64,000 nucleotides of DNA from Mycolicibacterium frederiksbergense (GCF_029893345.1 NZ_JARXVE010000003.1:372001-436000); one strand, 5' to 3'; positions 40,444 through 51,144 are shown, counted from the stretch's first letter. Notes: a model not told the origin generated them from the letters alone. Program-made: numbers and translations.

Positions 40444-42289
40444 TCTTCGAGCCGAAGTTCACGCCGGTGCCCGCCGGCGGACTCTGGGTGACCACCGCAT
40501 TGGTGCGCTGACCGCTGTCGCGTACGTCCGGTCCCTTATCGAGGACACCCGTCCAGCCCAGCGCGCTCAGGCGCTGGTAGGCGTCATCCCAGAACTGCCC
40601 GACCAGGTTGGGCATGGTGAACTGGTTGCCCTTGGAGACGTGGATCTGAATCGGGGTGTCCTTCGGCACGGACCGCCCCGCAGGTGGCTCAGTGCCGATG
40701 ACCTGGCCCGCGGGTGCGGTGTGGTCGATTTCGATGACCACCGTGTTGGTGAAGCCCGACGCAGCCAGGATCTGCTTGCACACATCGACGGTCTGGCCGG
40801 CACAGTCCGGAACCGCGGTGTCCTCCGGACCCGAGCCCACCACCAGGGTCACCTCGTAGATGATCCCCGCGGTCTGGTTGGCCGGCGGATTGGTCGCGAG
40901 TACCCGGCCCTTCTGCTCAGGCGTCGACGGGCTCGGAGACTCCTTGACCTTCTCGAACCCGGCGTCCTTGAGCTTCTGCCGGGCCTGGGCCGGGGTCAGC
41001 CCGGCCACATCAGGAATCTGGGCCTGCTCGGGCCCGCCGGACACGTTCACGGTGATCTCGTCACCGGCGGCCACCATGCTGTTGGCGGCCGGGTCGGTGC
41101 CGATCACGACACCAGGGGCCACCTTGTTGTCGGTCTTGGGTTCCGTGCGCGTCTTGAAGCCCCGGTTCTGCAACGCGGCGACCGCATCGGCCGAACGCTG
41201 CCCGCTCACATCGGGCACCTGCACGTCGCGGGGATTGCCGCCGAACATGTTGATCGTGACCGTCACCACCACGGTCAGCACCGCCAGGACCGCCACCGCG
41301 ATCAGCCAACGGGCCACCGACGTGTTGCGGTCGGCCGGGCGGGGCACCACCAGGTTCTGCGTGGGCGCACCATCACCCTGGGCCAACATCGGCCCGGAGT
41401 TCATCATCGACGTGCGCTCGGCGTCGGTGAACACCTTGGGCGCCTCAGGAGCCTCACCACTGTGCACCCGGATCAGATCCGTGCGCATCTCGGCTGCCGA
41501 CTGGTAGCGATTGTCGGGGTTCTTGGCCAGGGCCTTGAGCACCACCGCGTCCAGTTCCGGGGAGATACCGTTGTGCCGGTGCGACGGCGGGATCGGATCC
41601 TCGCGGACATGCTGGTACGCCACCGCCACCGGCGAATCGCCGATGAAAGGTGGTTCGCCGGTGAGGATTTCGTAGAGCACGCAGCCCAGCGAGTAGACGT
41701 CGGAACGGGCATCGACCGTCTCGCCGCGGGCCTGCTCGGGAGACAGGTACTGCGCAGTGCCGATCACCGCGGCGGTCTGCGTGACGCTGTTGACGTCGGC
41801 CAGTGCCCGCGCAATACCGAAGTCCATCACCTTCACAGCATTGTTCTTGCTGATCATGATGTTGGCCGGCTTCACGTCGCGGTGCACGATGCCGTGCTGG
41901 TGACTGAAGTTCAGCGCCTGGCAGACGTCGGCGATGATCTCGATCGCGCGCCGCGGCGGGATCGGACCGTCGGTGTGCACGATGTCGCGCAGCGTCACAC
42001 CTTCGACGTACTCCATGACGATGTAGGGCAGCGGGCCGTTGGGGGTCTCGGCTTCGCCGGTGTCATACACCGCAACGATCGCGGGATGGTTCAGCGCGGC
42101 CGCATTTTGCGCCTCACGGCGGAATCGCAGGTAGAAGCTGGGGTCGCGGGCCAGATCGGCGCGCAGCACCTTGACCGCGACATCGCGGTGCAGCCGCAGG
42201 TCACGCGCCAGATGAACTTCGGACATGCCGCCGAAGCCAAGGATTTCACCGAGTTCATATCGGTCAGAGAGATGCTGAGGCGTCGTCAT
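40421..42289 (-). CDS. pknB: Serine/threonine protein kinase PknB
   Basis: This 622-residue receptor kinase has Lys40, the catalytic loop H136-R-D138-V-K and the DFGIARALAD segment. A juxtamembrane linker and one helix (about 330-352; WLIAVAVLAVLTVVVTVTI) follow, then four extracellular PASTA repeats (VPDVSGQRSADAVAALQNRG is the first). The PASTA domains sense muropeptides or lipid II. Substrates include CwlM, MurJ and FhaA. The pknA stop and the pknB start overlap as TAATG. It is the last gene of the leftward fha-pstP-rodA-pbpA-pknA-pknB operon. Confidence 0.98.
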   Translation of the reverse strand: MTTPQHLSDRYELGEILGFGGMSEVHLARDLRLHRDVAVKVLRADLARDPSFYLRFRREAQNAAALNHPAIVAVYDTGEAETPNGPLPYIVMEYVEGVTLRDIVHTDGPIPPRRAIEIIADVCQALNFSHQHGIVHRDVKPANIMISKNNAVKVMDFGIARALADVNSVTQTAAVIGTAQYLSPEQARGETVDARSDVYSLGCVLYEILTGEPPFIGDSPVAVAYQHVREDPIPPSHRHNGISPELDAVVLKALAKNPDNRYQSAAEMRTDLIRVHSGEAPEAPKVFTDAERTSMMNSGPMLAQGDGAPTQNLVVPRPADRNTSVARWLIAVAVLAVLTVVVTVTINMFGGNPRDVQVPDVSGQRSADAVAALQNRGFKTRTEPKTDNKVAPGVVIGTDPAANSMVAAGDEITVNVSGGPEQAQIPDVAGLTPAQARQKLKDAGFEKVKESPSPSTPEQKGRVLATNPPANQTAGIIYEVTLVVGSGPEDTAVPDCAGQTVDVCKQILAASGFTNTVVIEIDHTAPAGQVIGTEPPAGRSVPKDTPIQIHVSKGNQFTMPNLVGQFWDDAYQRLSALGWTGVLDKGPDVRDSGQRTNAVVTQSPPAGTGVNFGSKITLSFAS

Positions 42290-43563
42290 TACAGTATCTG
42301 TTCGGGTGCACTGGGAATGGCCTGAGCCGCAGCCCCGACTTCGCTAGGCACGATCACGTGAATTGCCAGATCCGGCAGCGCTGCCGGCGTCTGATAGGGC
42401 GTTGTCTCGGTCACCGTGTTGGTGACCGTAGGCGGTGGTGTCTGCTGCTGATCCTTGCGGTCCTGCGCGTTGAGCACAATCAGGATCGCGATCACAATGG
42501 CCAGCGCGCCGAGGACCCCGGCTGCCCAGAGCAGGGCCCGTTGACCCGACGAGAACGTGCGCCGGGGCGCCGGTGCGGGCCGGTGGGCGGCGGTGGTCGG
42601 CCTGGCCCGGGCGGCGGTGACCGACGTACGGCCGGTGAGGTCGGCTGCGGCCCGGGCTTGCGCGGCGGACGGCACCGCGGCCGGAGCGGCCCGACCCAGC
42701 GTGGGTGCCTGGTTGGGACGCGGGGGTCGGCGGCCGGAGCGCACCGCGGCGACCGCGTCGGCGAACGGCCCGCCGGACTTGTAACGCATGCCGGGGTTCT
42801 TCACCAGGGTGATTTCGATCAGCTCGCGCACATTGGGCGGCAGATCGGCGGGCAGCGGCGGCGGGGTCTCCTTGATGTGCTTCATCGCCACCGTGAGCGC
42901 ACCTTCGCCGGTGAACGGACGTTTACCGGAAACCGATTCGTAGCCAACGACTCCCAGCGCGTAGACGTCGCTGGCCGCGGTGGCATCGTGGCCCAGGGCC
43001 TGTTCCGGGGCGATGTACTGGGCGGTGCCCATGACCATGCCGGTCTGGGTCACCGGGGCGGCGTCCACCGCCTTGGCGATACCGAAGTCGGTGAGCTTCA
43101 CCTGACCGGTCGGGGTGATCAGGATGTTGCCGGGCTTGACGTCGCGGTGCACCAGCCCGGCGGTATGGGCCACCTGCAGCGCGCGTCCGGTCTGCTCGAG
43201 CATGTCCAGGGCGTGGCGCAGCGACAACCGGCCGGTGCGCTTGATCACCGAGTTCAGCGGCTCACCATTGACGAGCTCCATCACCAGATACGCGGTGCGG
43301 CCCTCGCCGTCGATATCGGTCTCGCCGTAGTCGTACACGCTGGCGATACCGGGATGGTTGAGCATGGCCACCGTGCGGGCCTCAGCCCGGAACCGCTCGA
43401 CGAACTCGGCATCTTCGGAGAACTCGGCCTTGAGCACCTTGACCGCGACCCGCCGGCCCAGCCGTGAGTCGACCGCCTCCCAGACCTGGCCCATGCCGCC
43501 GGTGGCGATCAGCCGCTGCAGCCGGTAGCGACCAGACAGCGTGACTCCGACCCGCGGACTCAT
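42289..43563 (-). CDS. pknA: Serine/threonine protein kinase PknA
   Basis: This 424-residue kinase starts at [20 protein letters not shown] with GAGGGGGA upstream; the longer frame is rejected. Lys42 and the loop [13 protein letters not shown] are conserved. A Pro/Ala/Arg-rich linker leads to one membrane helix near 345-367 ([20 protein letters not shown]) and a short external tail without PASTA repeats. It controls cell shape and division together with PknB. Confidence 0.97.
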   Translation of the reverse strand: MSPRVGVTLSGRYRLQRLIATGGMGQVWEAVDSRLGRRVAVKVLKAEFSEDAEFVERFRAEARTVAMLNHPGIASVYDYGETDIDGEGRTAYLVMELVNGEPLNSVIKRTGRLSLRHALDMLEQTGRALQVAHTAGLVHRDVKPGNILITPTGQVKLTDFGIAKAVDAAPVTQTGMVMGTAQYIAPEQALGHDATAASDVYALGVVGYESVSGKRPFTGEGALTVAMKHIKETPPPLPADLPPNVRELIEITLVKNPGMRYKSGGPFADAVAAVRSGRRPPRPNQAPTLGRAAPAAVPSAAQARAAADLTGRTSVTAARARPTTAAHRPAPAPRRTFSSGQRALLWAAGVLGALAIVIAILIVLNAQDRKDQQQTPPPTVTNTVTETTPYQTPAALPDLAIHVIVPSEVGAAAQAIPSAPEQIL

Positions 43564-43660
43564 GCGTCCCCCTCGCAGGCTCGGTTGACGCATTCCGAGC
43601 CGATGATTCGCTCGCAAGCGTGTTCCATGCGCGATCCGCCTCCGGCTCCTCGCTGGGGGC

Positions 43661-45136
43661 TCATGATCCCTCCCGCAGCGCCGCGGCAATCGTGGCGCGT
43701 CCGATAGGGGCGGCGAGTGCGCCGCCGGTGGCCGACAACCGGTCCCCGCCGTCCTCGATCAGCACCGAGACCGCGACCTTGGGGTCGGAGGCCGGTGCGA
43801 ATGCGATGTACCAGGCATGCGGCGGCGTGTTACGGGGGTCCGTCCCATGCTCAGCCGTACCGGTCTTTGAAGCGATCTGCACGCCGGCGATGGCTCCTTT
43901 CTGCTGAGTCACCTGCTCGGCGGCGACCATCAAATCGGTAAGTGTAGCTGCGACCTGGGGTGACACCGCCCGGCGCTCTTGGGTGGGCTCGGTGGTGGCG
44001 ATGGTGGCCAAGTCGGGTCCTTTGAGGCTATCCACAAGATACGGGCGCATCGAGATGCCGTCATTGGCGACGGTTGCGGCCACCTGGGCGTTCTGCAGCG
44101 GTGTCAGCGCGACGTCGCGTTGTCCGATGCTGGACATCCCCAGGGCCGCGCCGTCGACGATCGGCCCGGTGGTCGATTCGGCCACCTGCAACGGGATGGC
44201 CGGCGGTGCACTGTCGAGACCGAACGCCTGTGCGGTGGCCTTGAGCTTGTCGGCGCCGGTATCCAGCCCCAACTGCACGAACGCGGTGTTGCAGGATTTG
44301 GCGAAAGCCTCACGCAGCGAAACGGTCGGGTCGGGACCGCAGGGTGATCCGGCGAAGTTCTCCAGTGTCGCGGTGCTGTCGGGCAACGGGATGCGTGGTG
44401 CAGCGGTGAGCTGGGTGTCGGGGGTGGCACCGGCCTGCAGGGCCGCCGCGGTGGTGATCACCTTGAACGTCGAGCCCGGTGGGTAGGTCTCCGAGATGGC
44501 GCGGTTGAGCAGCGGTGACTGCGGATTGTCGCGCAACTGCTGCCAGGCCTGGCTCTGGGCGTTCAGATCGTGAGTGGCGAGCTGGTTGGGGTCGTACGAC
44601 GGGGACGACACCATGGCCAGGATCTTGCCCGTCGAGGGCTCCAGCGCCACCACCGAGCCCTTACAGGGGCCATTGCAGCCCTGCTGCAGGGCGTCCCAGG
44701 CCGCCTGCTGGACCTGTGGATTGATCGTGGTGTCGACGTTGCCGCCGCGAGGGTCGCGGCCGGTGAAGAAGTCGGCCAGCCGGCGGCCGAACAGGCGTTC
44801 GTCGGAGCCGTTGAGGATGGAGTCCTCGGCCCGTTCCAGGCCGGTGCTGGAGTAGCCCAGTGAGTAGAACCCGGTGACCGGGGCGTAGACCTCCGGATCC
44901 GGGTAGACCCGCAGGAAGCGGAAGCGGCCGTTGGTGGCGACCGAGTAGGCCAGCAGCTGGCCACCCGCGGTGATCTGGCCGCGTTGGCGCGAGTACTCGT
45001 CGAGCAGCACCCGCTGGTTCCGCGGATCCGCGCGCAATCCGTCGGCGGTGAATACCTGGGTGATCGTGGCATTGGCCAGCAGCAGCACGATCAGCACCAT
45101 GATCGTGACTGCCACCCGGCGCAGGGAGGTGTTCAT
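43661..45136 (-). CDS. pbpA: Penicillin-binding protein PbpA (transpeptidase)
   Basis: This 491-residue class B PBP starts at an ATG overlapping rodA by 4 bp. An N-terminal anchor helix (about 8-28) precedes a PBP dimerisation domain and the transpeptidase domain: S222-T-F-K225 ([10 protein letters not shown]), KSCN and SKTGTAEHG. It cross-links peptidoglycan at the septum with the adjacent SEDS protein RodA. Confidence 0.97.
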   Translation of the reverse strand: MNTSLRRVAVTIMVLIVLLLANATITQVFTADGLRADPRNQRVLLDEYSRQRGQITAGGQLLAYSVATNGRFRFLRVYPDPEVYAPVTGFYSLGYSSTGLERAEDSILNGSDERLFGRRLADFFTGRDPRGGNVDTTINPQVQQAAWDALQQGCNGPCKGSVVALEPSTGKILAMVSSPSYDPNQLATHDLNAQSQAWQQLRDNPQSPLLNRAISETYPPGSTFKVITTAAALQAGATPDTQLTAAPRIPLPDSTATLENFAGSPCGPDPTVSLREAFAKSCNTAFVQLGLDTGADKLKATAQAFGLDSAPPAIPLQVAESTTGPIVDGAALGMSSIGQRDVALTPLQNAQVAATVANDGISMRPYLVDSLKGPDLATIATTEPTQERRAVSPQVAATLTDLMVAAEQVTQQKGAIAGVQIASKTGTAEHGTDPRNTPPHAWYIAFAPASDPKVAVSVLIEDGGDRLSATGGALAAPIGRATIAAALREGS

Positions 45137-46548
45137 ACCTTCTCGATCACCTCGGTACTGGCCGCGGCGATCGGGGTGGGATTCGGCGTCGGGGTGGTGC
45201 CGATCGGGCGGCGGGCGGCGTGCGAGATCCGCACCAGGATGGCCAACAGGATGTAGTTGGCCAGCAGTGAAGATCCGCCGTAGGACATCCACGGGGTGGT
45301 CAGCCCGGTCAACGGAATCAGCTTGGTGACTCCCCCGACGACGATGAACAGCTGAAAGGCCAGGGTCGCCGAAAGCCCGGCGGCCAGCAACTTGCCGAAG
45401 CTGTCACGCACCGCGATCGCGGTGCGCATGCCGCGGATGATGAAGATCGTGTAGAGCATGAGAACGCCTGCCAGCCCTACGAATCCGAGCTCCTCGCTGA
45501 TGGCGGCGATGATGAAATCGGTGGCCGCGGCGGGCACTGTGCCGGGCTGTCCGTTGCCCAAGCCGGTGCCGAAGATGCCGCCGGTGGCGAAGCTGAACAG
45601 CGACTGCACCATCTGGTAGCCGGCCCCCTCGGGGTCGGCGAATGGATCCAGCCAGTTCTGCACGCGCACTCGGACGTGGCCGAAAATCTGGTATGCCACA
45701 ACGCTTCCCACAGCGAACAGGGCCAGCCCGATGACCACCCAGCTGAGCCGCTCGGTGGCGATGTAGAGCAGCACCAGAAACGATGCAAACAGCAGAAGTG
45801 AAGTGCCCAAGTCTTTTTCGAAAACCATCACGCCCACTGAGGCAACCCAGGCCAGCAGCAGCGGAGCCAGGTCGCGGGGGCGGGGTAGGTCGAGTCCGAG
45901 GAAATGCTTGCCTGCGCTGGTGAACAGCTCGCGCTTGTTCACCAGCACCGCGGCGAAGAAGATCAGCAGCAGGATCTTGGAGAACTCGGCGGGTTGAATC
46001 GAGAAGCCCGGGAACTGGATCCAGATCTTGGCGCCGTACTGCTCGGAGTACTTGGCCGGTAACAGGGCCGGAATCACAAGCAGCACAAGGCCGGTCAGCC
46101 CGCAGATGTATCCGTACCGGGCCAGCATGCGATGGTCGGCCAGTAACGCCACCACGATGCAGAACCCGGCCACACCCACCAGCGTCCACATCATCTGCTG
46201 GTTGGCGGAGCCGCCCAGCCTGTCCGAGGCCAGGTCGCCTTTGGCCAGGTCCAGCCGGTGGATCATCACCAGGCCCAGCCCGTTGAGCAGCGCGACCACC
46301 GGCAGCAGCAGCGGGTCGGCGTAGGGGGCGAAGCGGCGCACCGCCAGGTGCGCGGCACCGAACAGCACGAGATAGCCGGCGATGTAGCTGGCCAGGTCCC
46401 AGCTCAGGTGTTGTTCCTGATTGGCCTCGACGATCAACAGCGCGATGGTGGTGATGAATGCCGCGAACCCCAGAAGCAGCAGTTCCGCATTGCGCCGATT
46501 GGGTAACGGCGGCATGACGGTAACCGGCGACTGGGGTTGAGTCGTCAT
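45133..46548 (-). CDS. rodA: SEDS glycosyltransferase RodA/FtsW family
   Basis: This 471-residue membrane protein has about ten to twelve helices, with the SEDS motifs GFSIQPAEFSKILLL, VFEKDLGTSLLLFASFLVLL and TPWMSYGGSSLLANYI. It polymerises glycan strands from lipid II with the neighbouring PbpA. Both ends overlap adjacent genes by 4 bp, pointing to coupled translation. Confidence 0.97.
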   Translation of the reverse strand: MTTQPQSPVTVMPPLPNRRNAELLLLGFAAFITTIALLIVEANQEQHLSWDLASYIAGYLVLFGAAHLAVRRFAPYADPLLLPVVALLNGLGLVMIHRLDLAKGDLASDRLGGSANQQMMWTLVGVAGFCIVVALLADHRMLARYGYICGLTGLVLLVIPALLPAKYSEQYGAKIWIQFPGFSIQPAEFSKILLLIFFAAVLVNKRELFTSAGKHFLGLDLPRPRDLAPLLLAWVASVGVMVFEKDLGTSLLLFASFLVLLYIATERLSWVVIGLALFAVGSVVAYQIFGHVRVRVQNWLDPFADPEGAGYQMVQSLFSFATGGIFGTGLGNGQPGTVPAAATDFIIAAISEELGFVGLAGVLMLYTIFIIRGMRTAIAVRDSFGKLLAAGLSATLAFQLFIVVGGVTKLIPLTGLTTPWMSYGGSSLLANYILLAILVRISHAARRPIGTTPTPNPTPIAAASTEVIEKV

Positions 46549-48047
46549 GACACCGCTCGGCAGTTCGTCCCAGGTTCCGGTGGTGGGGGCGGCAGTGCGG
46601 TGACGGTCGGCGACGGGGCCGGTGACGGCGGAGCCAGCGATCCCGGGGCAGCGGCGGGGGCCGGAGCCTCGAGCGGCGGCGGTTCAGCGCCGGGCGTCGG
46701 TGCCGGCGCAGGCGATGGACCCGGGCTGGGGTTGGGGCTGGGAGCTGGCGCGGGCTTGGAGGTGGGGGTCGCAGCGCGCGGTGCGCACACCGGCAGCACC
46801 GAACTGCGGGCCAGCTTGCCGATCTGGTCGAAGGCCTCGTCGAGGGTGCCTCCGGGCAGGCCGGCCACCACCTGGGCGCGTTCCGACGGGCGCATGTCGT
46901 TGACCGCCATCAACCGGCAGTCCAGGCGGTTGTGGTCCTCGTCGGCACCGATCAGTGACAGCTCGTTGCGGGCGTTGAGGCAGCCCAGCCGGTAGGGCTC
47001 CTGCAGCGAGACACCGAGGAAGGAGCCCTGCACACCGCGCATGATCGACACCGTGCCGGCGTGCTCGCCGACGTAATAGTTGTTGCGGATGATCTCCCGG
47101 CCGATGGCCAGCCCAGCCAGGAGCACCAGTACAAGTAGTGCCACGGCGATGACGATCCGGCGCCGCGAGCGCGGCTTGCGATCCGGCTCGGCGGGCTGAG
47201 GGATCACGCGCTTGGGTTCGTTGCGGCGGGGGTTGAACGCCGAGGCCCGTCCGGCGGCGGTGTCTGGCGGCGCGCTCTGGTCGTCGTCCCCGGATACTGC
47301 GCCGGCCAGTATCGGCTGGGTCTGCCCGTAGTCGTAGTCGACGACATCGGCGACCACCACGGTGACGTTGTCCGGGCCGCCGCCGCGCAGCGCCAACTCG
47401 ATCAGACGGTCGGCGCTCTCGGCCACATCCTCGATCTGCAGGGCCTCGTAAATGGTGTCGTGGCTGACCGGATCGGACAGACCGTCGGAGCACAACAGAT
47501 AGCGGTCCCCGGCCTTGGCCTCCCGCATGATCAATGTCGGCTCGACCTCGTGCCCGGTCAGGGCCCGCATGATCAGCGAGCGCTGCGGGTGGCTGTGCGC
47601 TTCCTCGGCGGTGATCCGGCCCTCGTCGACCAGGGTCTGGACGAAGGTGTCGTCCTTGGTGATCTGGGTCAGTTCCCCATCGCGGAGTAGGTAGCCCCGG
47701 GAGTCGCCGATGTGCACCAGGCCCAGCCGGTTGCCGGCGAACAGGATCGCGGTCAGCGTCGTGCCCATGCCGTCCAGCTCGGGGTCGGCCTCGACGTGGG
47801 CGGCGATCGCGACGTTGCCCTCGGCGACCGCGTCGTTGAGCTTGCCCAGCAGATCGCCGCCGGGCTCGTCGTCGTCGAGGTGCGCCAGCGCCGCGATGAC
47901 CAGCTGCGAGGCCACTTCACCGGCGGCATGGCCACCCATGCCGTCAGCCAGCGCCAGCAGTCGGGCCCCGGCGTAGACCGAGTCCTCATTGTTGGCACGA
48001 ACCAGGCCGCGATCGCTGCGCGCGGCATATCGGAGAACGAGGGTCAT
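46545..48047 (-). CDS. pstP: PP2C-type Ser/Thr phosphatase PstP
   Basis: This 500-residue enzyme has an N-terminal PP2C domain (about 5-235): RANNEDSVYAGARLLALADG, MGGHAAGEVAS, HIGDSRGYLLRDGELTQIT and GGGPDNVTVVVADV, with the metal-binding aspartates present. A membrane helix follows near 296-318 (IVIAVALLVLVLLAGLAIGR), then an external domain ending in a Pro/Ala tail. It dephosphorylates PknA, PknB and their targets. Four 26-bp repeats lie directly upstream. Confidence 0.97.
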   Translation of the reverse strand: MTLVLRYAARSDRGLVRANNEDSVYAGARLLALADGMGGHAAGEVASQLVIAALAHLDDDEPGGDLLGKLNDAVAEGNVAIAAHVEADPELDGMGTTLTAILFAGNRLGLVHIGDSRGYLLRDGELTQITKDDTFVQTLVDEGRITAEEAHSHPQRSLIMRALTGHEVEPTLIMREAKAGDRYLLCSDGLSDPVSHDTIYEALQIEDVAESADRLIELALRGGGPDNVTVVVADVVDYDYGQTQPILAGAVSGDDDQSAPPDTAAGRASAFNPRRNEPKRVIPQPAEPDRKPRSRRRIVIAVALLVLVLLAGLAIGREIIRNNYYVGEHAGTVSIMRGVQGSFLGVSLQEPYRLGCLNARNELSLIGADEDHNRLDCRLMAVNDMRPSERAQVVAGLPGGTLDEAFDQIGKLARSSVLPVCAPRAATPTSKPAPAPSPNPSPGPSPAPAPTPGAEPPPLEAPAPAAAPGSLAPPSPAPSPTVTALPPPPPEPGTNCRAVS

Positions 48048-48050
48048 AGT

Positions 48051-48143
48051 GCTCCTCGCGTGCGCGCCATCATTCTGCTCCTCGCGTGCGCGGTGTCATT
48101 GGGCTCCTCGCGTGCGCAGTCTGTTTCTGCTCCTCGCGTGCGC
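48051..48143 (-). repeat. Four 26-bp tandem repeats with SD-like cores upstream of pstP
   Basis: GCGCACGCGAGGAGC (minus strand) occurs at 48129-48143, 48103-48117, 48077-48091 and 48051-48065, spaced by exactly 26 bp. They fill the gap between the fhaB stop and the pstP start. Each copy has a GAGGAG Shine-Dalgarno. After the third core ATG ATG GCG begins a ten-codon frame whose TGA overlaps the pstP ATG. Confidence 0.85.
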
Positions 48144-48147
48144 GGCG

Positions 48148-48615
48148 TCACGGGCGTAGCTCGATCACGGTCTTACCGATTCGCACCGGTGTGCCGATGG
48201 AAACCCTTACCGCTGTTGTCACCTTCGCCCTGTCGAGGTATGTGCCGTTGGTCGATCCTAGGTCTTCGACGTACCACTCCGAACCTCGTGGCGAGAGCCG
48301 GGCGTGGCGCGTCGACGCGTAATCGTCGGTCAGCACCAGAGTGGAGTCGTCAGCACGGCCGATCAACACGGGCTGAGCGCCCAGCGTGATGCGGGTTCCG
48401 GCCAAGGCTCCCTCGGTGACCACCAGCTGCCGTGCGATGTGGCGCCGATCCCGGCTCGGCAGCAATGAGCCGCGCAAGGCCAATCCGCGGCGCACCATCA
48501 CCGCACCCGTCGGCGCGTAGATATCGGTCCGAAGGATGCGCAGCACCGACCAGATGAACAGCCACAGCAGCAGAAGGAAGCCGACACGCGTCAGTTGCAG
48601 CACTAACCCCTGCAT
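48148..48615 (-). CDS. fhaB: FHA-domain membrane protein FhaB (FipA)
   Basis: This 155-residue protein has one N-terminal helix (about 10-28; RVGFLLLLWLFIWSVLRIL) and a C-terminal FHA domain (about 80-150) with LIGRADDSTLVL, STRHARLS and STNGTYL, the phosphothreonine-binding residues. In mycobacteria it links FtsZ and FtsQ under oxidative stress and is a PknA/PknB target. Confidence 0.95.
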   Translation of the reverse strand: MQGLVLQLTRVGFLLLLWLFIWSVLRILRTDIYAPTGAVMVRRGLALRGSLLPSRDRRHIARQLVVTEGALAGTRITLGAQPVLIGRADDSTLVLTDDYASTRHARLSPRGSEWYVEDLGSTNGTYLDRAKVTTAVRVSIGTPVRIGKTVIELRP

Positions 48616-48746
48616 CTGACGTCCTCTCCGTATCCGCTCCTTTGGTGTCGCTGCGCGACCGTCGGCAACGTCACGATACTTGGACGGCGATTGCCGTGAG
48701 GGCGAAGCGGGGTGCTTGCCACTCCGGTGTGTCCGGTTTCAGACGC

Positions 48747-50216
48747 TCAGTGCACGCGCACGATGATCTCGGAATGGCCCAGCCGAATCACGTCGCCATC
48801 GGCCAGCTGCCACTCCTGCACGGGTGCGTTGTTCACCGTGGTGCCGTTGGTGGAGTTGAGGTCCGACAGCAACGCCACCTGGCCATCCCATCGGATCTCC
48901 AGGTGCCGGCGTGACACGCCGGTGTCGGGCAACCGGAACTGGGCGTCCTGGCCGCGGCCGATCACATTGGCACCTTCGCGGAGCTGGTAGGTGCGGCCAC
49001 TGCCGTCGTCGAGCTGCAGCGTGATCGTCGCGCCGCCGGCCGCGTAGTCGCCACCGCCGTAGCCGCCGCCCTGGACGCCCTGGGCACCGTAGTCGTAATC
49101 ACGGCCACCCTGATCGCCGTAGCCCTGCTCGGGGTAGCCACCCTGCTGCGGTTCGCCGTAGCCGCGACCGTAATCCTGCTGCTGACCGTAATCAGGCTGC
49201 TGACCGTGATCGGGACGGCCGTAGGTCTGGCCGCCGTAGCCACCCTGATCGGGGTAGCCCCCACCCTGGCGGGGGTCGGGCCGTCCGTAGTCGTAGTCAG
49301 CGCCGGGTCCGCCGTAGCCGGGCTGCCCGCCCTGCGGGGGCTGGCCGTAGCCGCCGGGCTGCTGGCCGTAGCCCCGCCCTTGTGCCTGGTCGTATCCACC
49401 GCCCTGCTGCTCGTATCCACCGCCTTGCTGGGGCTGGCCGTAGCCGGCGGGCGGGCGCTGCTGCTCGTAGGACTGAGGCGGGTAGCCGCCCTGATCCGGG
49501 TATCCACCCTGGTCGGGGTAACCGCCTTGGTCGGGGTAGCCACCCTGACCCTGATCCGGGTAACCGCCGCGGTCGCCGTAGCCACCACGCGGCGCGTAGC
49601 CGCCCTGATCCTGCGGGGGGTAGCCGCCCTGGTCCTGCGGTGGGTAGCCGCCCTGATCCTGCGGGTACTGGCCGCCGCGGGGATCCTCCTGCGGGCGGCC
49701 GTAGCGGTCGTCGTAGTAGTCGTCGCCGGGCCGCCCCTGTCCTTGGCCGCCGCGGTAATTCGGGTTATCGGTCATAGGTGGTTCTCCTGATTCTGTGGTG
49801 AACGCATGGTCGCCTTGGGCTCGCGCGGATTCGCCAGCAGTCGAATCGGGGTTGACCGCGCCGTGTGCGCGGAACTGTCCGGTGTGCAAATTCGGTGAAT
49901 GCTCGAATCGAACGACCACATCACCATACGTTTGCCATCCCTGATCACGGATGAATCCCCCCAGATGCTTGGCGAACGTGGTCGAGGTCAGGTCAGTATC
50001 GGCGCTTACCTTCTGATAGTCAGTCCCACTGAGCGTAATTACGTAGTCGTTCGGTGCCAAAACTTGGCCACCGGTCACGGTACGGGCCCGCGACTCGGCT
50101 TCCCGGCACAACGCCGTCTCTACTTCCTGGGGCACGATCGAGCCGCCGAAGACTCTGGCGAATGCGTCGCCGACGGTCGATTCGAGTTTGCGTTCGATGC
50201 GGTCAACCAGACCCAT
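48747..50216 (-). CDS. fhaA: FHA-domain protein FhaA
   Basis: This 489-residue protein starts [20 protein letters not shown]; an earlier in-frame start at 50303 is unlikely. The N-terminal DUF3662 domain (about 1-125) is followed by a long disordered stretch (about 165-390) of Gly/Tyr/Gln/Pro units such as YPPQDQGG and YPDQGG. The C-terminal FHA domain (about 398-489) has [19 protein letters not shown] and STNGTTV. It binds phosphorylated MurJ and CwlM and tunes peptidoglycan synthesis. Confidence 0.96.
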   Translation of the reverse strand: MGLVDRIERKLESTVGDAFARVFGGSIVPQEVETALCREAESRARTVTGGQVLAPNDYVITLSGTDYQKVSADTDLTSTTFAKHLGGFIRDQGWQTYGDVVVRFEHSPNLHTGQFRAHGAVNPDSTAGESARAQGDHAFTTESGEPPMTDNPNYRGGQGQGRPGDDYYDDRYGRPQEDPRGGQYPQDQGGYPPQDQGGYPPQDQGGYAPRGGYGDRGGYPDQGQGGYPDQGGYPDQGGYPDQGGYPPQSYEQQRPPAGYGQPQQGGGYEQQGGGYDQAQGRGYGQQPGGYGQPPQGGQPGYGGPGADYDYGRPDPRQGGGYPDQGGYGGQTYGRPDHGQQPDYGQQQDYGRGYGEPQQGGYPEQGYGDQGGRDYDYGAQGVQGGGYGGGDYAAGGATITLQLDDGSGRTYQLREGANVIGRGQDAQFRLPDTGVSRRHLEIRWDGQVALLSDLNSTNGTTVNNAPVQEWQLADGDVIRLGHSEIIVRVH

Positions 50217-50484
50217 GTCACCGCCCGCCTTTACTCGTCGTGGATGGCCGGCGCGGAAGCCCGTGCTCCCGCGTGTCGCTCTGGCCACACTGCTCACAAG
50301 CATGGTATCGGCCTAGTGGCGTGCTGCGGGACCAACAGAACTCTGAGAATTGGATTGACGCTGGTCAATCAGCTGATCTTGATCAGGTTAAGGATTTTCT
50401 GGCGATCTGGCGCGCTCCGTATGGGCCGCTGATCGGGCGGTTTGGGAACCGCGCCGCGACAGTGTTAGGCTGCCTCGGTCGCTC

Positions 50485-50567
50485 GGGCGAGTGGCGGAAT
50501 GGCAGACGCGCTGGCTTCAGGTGCCAGTGTCCTTCGGGACGTGGGGGTTCAAGTCCCCCTTCGCCCA
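50485..50567 (+). tRNA. tRNA-Leu (anticodon CAG)
   Basis: The 83-nt class II tRNA has acceptor GGGCGAG/TTCGCCC, anticodon stem CTGGC/GCCAG with CAG at 50518-50520, a variable arm (TGTCCTTCGGGACG) and T arm GGGGGTTCAAGTCCCCC. CCA is not encoded. Confidence 0.96.
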
Positions 50568-50596
50568 CCGGGAGCGGTTCTACGAACCGCAGGTGC

Positions 50597-50630
50597 AAAG
50601 GTCACGAACTCATTTGGGTTCGTGACCTTT
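50597..50630 (+). terminator. Terminator hairpin after tRNA-Leu
   Basis: AAAGGTCACGAAC (50597-50609) pairs fully with GTTCGTGACCTTT (50618-50630) around an 8-nt loop. Confidence 0.75.
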
Positions 50631-50793
50631 GTGCTTTGGGGAGTTAGGCCCAGAGCTGTGAGACAAGGCTGTTTGGGACTTTTGGCGCTCCGGTCCCGTT
50701 TAAGTGCCATCAGACGTCATTACTTGGCGGCTGTGCTCAACGCATTAGTTGAGCCCCGCGTCGGCGGTGCCCTCTGAAGTCGCTCTGTGCTCC

Positions 50794-50956
50794 GCCAGAC
50801 GACGGCCTCGTTGCCAAGTTCTTTTGCCAGGCCGTGGAGACCGGGCTCGTCGAGGTCGATGAGCACAAGCCGTGCGCCGCGCCGGTGAAGAAGACGCGCC
50901 ATGCCGGCCACAATTCCGCGTGCGGCGCCCGTGATCATCACGACTCTGCCCTGCAA
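50794..50956 (-). pseudogene. Short-chain dehydrogenase/reductase fragment
   Basis: About 54 codons encode the N-terminal Rossmann part of an SDR: QGRVVMITGAARGIVAGMAR then LVLIDLDEPGLHGLAKELG. The third glycine of the usual GxxxGxG motif is Val. Homology ends at VVW and the catalytic SYxxxK region is missing, so it is a remnant. Confidence 0.6.
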
Positions 50957-51144
50957 ACATGGAATCCATCACGGGTATCTGGGCATTCATGCCCGGCAGC
51001 GCGGCGAGCGCAAGACGGCCGTGTCTCGTTTCTAAAAACGATCTTGATCAGATCTTGTCTCGATACGGGCAGTGATCACATCCTGTCTCAGGTCTGGCTT
51101 TTTGTTAGCCGCCCAACGCGCTTGGCTTGACGCCAATGTGTTGC

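Noticed and set aside
49480..49690. A CRISPR-like array of short direct repeats
   Set aside because: The repeats are in frame and encode the [14 protein letters not shown] units of FhaA; there are no unique spacers.
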